Shown here: positions 63,239 to 64,000 of the stretch, in pieces
Layout of the letters: every line of letters starts with the position of its first letter
Position numbering within the stretch: the stretch's first letter is position 1
Source of the DNA: Desulfovibrio sp. ZJ209
GTDB lineage: Bacteria; Desulfobacterota; Desulfovibrionia; Desulfovibrionales; Desulfovibrionaceae
Assembly: GCF_011039135.1 (NCBI RefSeq)
Contig: NZ_JAAKEJ010000008.1
Span: forward strand, 59,948-123,947
Length of the DNA stretch: 64,000 nucleotides
Direction of reading: 5' to 3'
Position numbers and translations under genes: made by a program
The notes under the pieces: generated by a model
Told to the model about the DNA's origin: nothing
Databases searched by the model: none
The model's input: the letters and a program-made list of their open reading frames with translations, nothing else

Positions 63239-63748
63239 ATGCGATTCCTGATCTTCACTGCTCTCCTGCTTTCTGTTCTTTGGAGCCCCGCACCGGCTCA
63301 CGCCTTCCCCGCGGAAGTGCTTTCCGTCCACGACGGGGACAGCATCACGGCCCGGCGCGTGGGTTCACAGCGGCAAAAACCGCACAAGGTGCGCATCTAC
63401 GGCATCGACTGCCCCGAGCTCGACCAGCCCTTCGGCGAAGAGGCGCGCGCCCTGGCCGCACAGGTGCTGAAGGACAAGGGCGTGGAAATCGTGCCGGCGC
63501 AGAAGGGCAAGAGCTACAGGCGCGAGGTAGGCGGCATCGTCCTTGTGCGGGATATGCTGGTCATTCAGGATGCGCTGGTCAGCGCCGGCCTCGCCTGGGT
63601 GGATGACCGCTACTGCAAATTGCCCGTCTGCGACCTCTGGCGCTTGCACCAGCGCGAGGCCAAGGCAGCCCGGCGCGGCCTCTGGGCCGACGAAGACGCC
63701 GTGCCCCCGTGGACATGGCGCAAGATGCAGCGCGCCCAGAAAAAATAG
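63239..63748 (+). CDS. Secreted thermonuclease-like nuclease (SNase fold)
   Basis: A 169-residue exported nuclease. The signal peptide is RFLIFTALLLSVLWSPAPAHA. The SNase domain has VLSVHDGDSITARRV with the Asp, IYGIDCPELDQPFGEEA (catalytic Arg follows the family Asp loop), and the second Arg region SYRREVGGIVLV. The end, CDLWRLHQREAKAARRGLW, is also typical. It probably degrades DNA or RNA outside the cytoplasm. It lies next to a ribosomal RNA operon. A hairpin GGGCCCT-TTCG-AGGGCCC lies at 63801-63818 as its likely terminator. Confidence 0.92.
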   Translation: MRFLIFTALLLSVLWSPAPAHAFPAEVLSVHDGDSITARRVGSQRQKPHKVRIYGIDCPELDQPFGEEARALAAQVLKDKGVEIVPAQKGKSYRREVGGIVLVRDMLVIQDALVSAGLAWVDDRYCKLPVCDLWRLHQREAKAARRGLWADEDAVPPWTWRKMQRAQKK

Positions 63749-63800
63749 CCGGCGGGCCGGACGGCTTTTAGGTATTTTGATGCTTGATACGATTGGGGAA

Positions 63801-63818
63801 GGGCCCTTTCGAGGGCCC
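63801..63818 (+). terminator. Hairpin after the nuclease gene
   Basis: GGGCCCT (63801-63807) and AGGGCCC (63812-63818) with a TTCG tetraloop, about 52 bases after the nuclease stop. No T-run follows. Confidence 0.5.
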
Positions 63819-63837
63819 CCCACAGCCTTAAATGCAT

Positions 63838-63872
63838 CCGCCCCCGGAAGGGGGTGAGCCTTTCGGGGGCGG
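63838..63872 (-). terminator. Hairpin terminating the rRNA operon
   Basis: CCGCCCCCGAAAGG and CCTTCCGGGGGCGG form a stem with one mismatch on the minus strand, 10 bases after the 5S gene, and end the ribosomal RNA transcript. Confidence 0.7.
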
Positions 63873-63881
63873 AGGAAGAAT

Positions 63882-63995
63882 TTGGCAGCTTCCTACTTTC
63901 CCGCGCGAAGATGCGCAGTATCATCGGCGAGGAAGAGCTTAACTGCCGAGTTCGGAATGGGATCGGGTGTACCCTCTACTCCGTGGCTGCCAAAA
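63882..63995 (-). rRNA. rrf: 5S ribosomal RNA
   Basis: The minus strand reads TTTGGCAGCCACGGAGTAG at its start and has CCCATTCCGAACTCGGCAG (loop C conserved), AAGCTCTTCCTCGCCGATGAT (helix IV) and GGGAAAGTAGGAAGCTGCCAAA at the end, pairing with its start. All are hallmarks of bacterial 5S RNA. About 114 nucleotides. The 23S gene should follow just outside the right edge of the window (upstream on the minus strand). Confidence 0.95.
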
Positions 63996-64000
63996 TGGCT

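Overview
The window is a GC-rich, gene-dense stretch of a Gram-negative, flagellated bacterium. It most likely comes from the Desulfovibrionaceae (a Desulfovibrio or close gut relative). This is an inference from the mix of genes: hydrogenase maturation hypD/hypE, a fused TIGR03960/DUF2344 radical SAM protein, a DUF1844 protein, fliK-flgD-flgE followed by a sigma-54-type flagellin promoter, Mla-type lipid transport, and a B12 riboswitch on a btuCDF-cobI operon. No name was confirmed by a search.

Layout. 1-3.0 kb holds the end of a lipid-transport operon (mlaE partial, mlaF, mlaD, auxiliary lipoprotein). 3.2-8.8 kb holds a Tat-exported flavodoxin, a TetR regulator divergent from a DsbA/FrnE-like thiol protein, a metallo-beta-lactamase hydrolase, a DUF262-like protein, and tgt facing a queuosine-precursor transporter. 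8.8-13.1 kb (minus) holds a two-domain ABC ATPase with a HlyD subunit, and mgtE. Their likely membrane partners, two ABC-2 permeases, sit at 43.0-45.3 kb. 13.4-21.5 kb (plus) holds an envelope protein, an RlmI-like methyltransferase, a class V aminotransferase, a DUF1844 protein, a hairpin-rich intergenic element, and argC-hypD-hypE. 21.5-22.2 kb is a lone PD-(D/E)XK-like gene.

22.4-26.2 kb (minus) is a B12 uptake operon (btuC, btuD, btuF-like, cobI). It starts with a sigma-70 promoter, a cobalamin riboswitch and an intrinsic terminator. A 2-hydroxyacid dehydrogenase follows, then the flagellar block fliK-flgD-flgE and flagellin (27.4-34.2 kb). 34.3-38.6 kb holds rnc, a small conserved protein with a clear promoter, the radical SAM fusion and a small protein. 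39.0-42.1 kb is one large AT-richer polytopic membrane protein. 42.2-48.2 kb (minus) holds a CBS-domain protein, the two ABC-2 permeases, a polyprenyl-phosphate sugar transferase, a glycosyltransferase and panD.

48.4-63.8 kb holds a HerA-like ATPase, mltA overlapping head-to-head with a thioesterase, hslU, a metallophosphoesterase, an M16 peptidase, miaB and a zinc-ribbon protein. It also holds an AT-rich two-gene island (PD-(D/E)XK nuclease plus unknown partner), a PhzF protein and a secreted nuclease. The last 120 bases are a 5S rRNA gene on the minus strand, so a ribosomal RNA operon lies just beyond the right edge.

The window is mostly chromosomal core. I saw no transposase, integrase, tRNA or CRISPR array. 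The accessory signals are the two PD-(D/E)XK loci, the AT-richer membrane protein, the DUF262-like gene and the hairpin-rich element at 17.9-18.1 kb bounded by a perfect 14-bp inverted repeat. The nuclease plus unknown pair at 60.7-62.1 kb is the best candidate for an undescribed system, but its function is not shown by the sequence.
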